Assembly: GCF_004792415.1 (NCBI RefSeq)
Contig: NZ_CP038854.1
Span: 186,001 to 250,000, forward strand
DNA from: Pantoea vagans
GTDB taxonomy: Bacteria > Pseudomonadota > Gammaproteobacteria > Enterobacterales > Enterobacteriaceae
Direction of reading: 5' to 3'
Length of the DNA stretch: 64,000 nucleotides
Shown here: in pieces, positions 63,843 to 64,000 of the stretch
How the letters are laid out: every line of letters starts with the position of its first letter
Position numbering within the stretch: the first letter of the stretch is position 1
The notes under the pieces: model-generated
Databases searched by the model: none
Told to the model about the DNA's origin: nothing
The model's input: only the letters and a program-made list of their open reading frames with translations
Position numbers and translations under genes: made by a program

Positions 63843-64000
63843 GCCAGCCGGTGATTGATATCCAGAACCTGACCATTCGCTTTGGCCATCATCAGGTAGT
63901 GAAAAACCTGAGTTTGCAGGTGTGGCCGGGCGAGTCCGTGGCGCTGGTGGGGGAGTCTGGTTCAGGCAAAACCTCGCTGGTGAAAGTCGTCATGGGGCTG
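63839..64000 (+). CDS. Dpp/Nik-type ABC transporter ATPase (5' part, runs off window)
   Basis: First 54 codons: MSQPVIDIQNLTIRFGHH and Walker A VGESGSGKTS. The rest lies past base 64000. ATGA overlap with the permease. Confidence 0.9.
   Translation, partial: MSQPVIDIQNLTIRFGHHQVVKNLSLQVWPGESVALVGESGSGKTSLVKVVMGL

Overview
The window reads as a chromosomal segment of an Erwiniaceae bacterium, most likely Pantoea or a close Erwinia relative. The clues are a desferrioxamine E-type siderophore operon (dfoJACS), an enterobacterial yebG with its LexA box, enterobacterial Fur, CRP, FNR, FliA and ModE-like sites, and high-GC core genes interrupted by AT-rich patches. I saw no rRNA, tRNA, CRISPR array or intact insertion sequence.

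Layout. 1-6450: leftward desferrioxamine operon with a Fur box and a CRP site in front. 6450-9810: a UlaA-type PTS (IIA, IIB, IIC) diverging from a GntR/UTRA regulator. 10180-11610: AT-rich type VI secretion mini-island (Hcp, Tlde1-type peptidoglycan effector, immunity protein) with a consensus FNR box upstream. 11900-19600: eight-gene operon with two flavin monooxygenases, an M20 deacylase, a GNAT and a polar amino acid ABC importer with two paralogous binding proteins. It resembles the Bacillus ytm/yxe pathways for S-modified cysteines. 19720-21080: a translationally coupled HAM1-like plus SIR2 pair, a probable NAD-depleting defence module related to KomB-KomC of Kongming but without the KomA deaminase. 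21200-25300: yebG, a Fic/DUF4172 regulator with promoter repeats, a 34-residue membrane peptide and a FliA-driven chemoreceptor. 25300-31800: sugar ABC importer, PfkB kinase and divergent ROK regulator. 31800-42000: glutamate dehydrogenase, a second-type lumazine synthase, a stray Rha/KilAC antirepressor, a MetQ-like lipoprotein, and two solute-binding proteins behind a ModE-like operator.

42150-46620: a second type VI-style effector locus. An M23/GH19-like effector has an AT-rich replaced tail and its own immunity gene. These are followed by the displaced GC-rich old tail and a second immunity gene, a record of toxin-tail exchange. 46940-54860: guanidine operon opened by a guanidine-I riboswitch (ABC importer, two carboxyguanidine deiminase-type subunits), with a separate guanidine-II riboswitch in front of the biotin-dependent guanidine carboxylase. 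Allophanate hydrolase is not present here. 54970-59380: LysR regulator, a BesD/HalD-like 2-oxoglutarate oxygenase, an M14-like peptidase, an amino acid binding protein and a Nudix hydrolase. 59570-64000: an IS3 scar, then a GNAT plus Dpp/Nik-type ABC importer behind two Fur-like boxes, cut by the window end.

The candidates most worth following are the HAM1/SIR2 pair with a degenerate HAM1 active site, the operon carrying two guanidine riboswitch classes, the tail-swapped type VI effector, and the two binding proteins behind a ModE-like operator. All assignments come from reading translated sequence and motifs; no database search was run.
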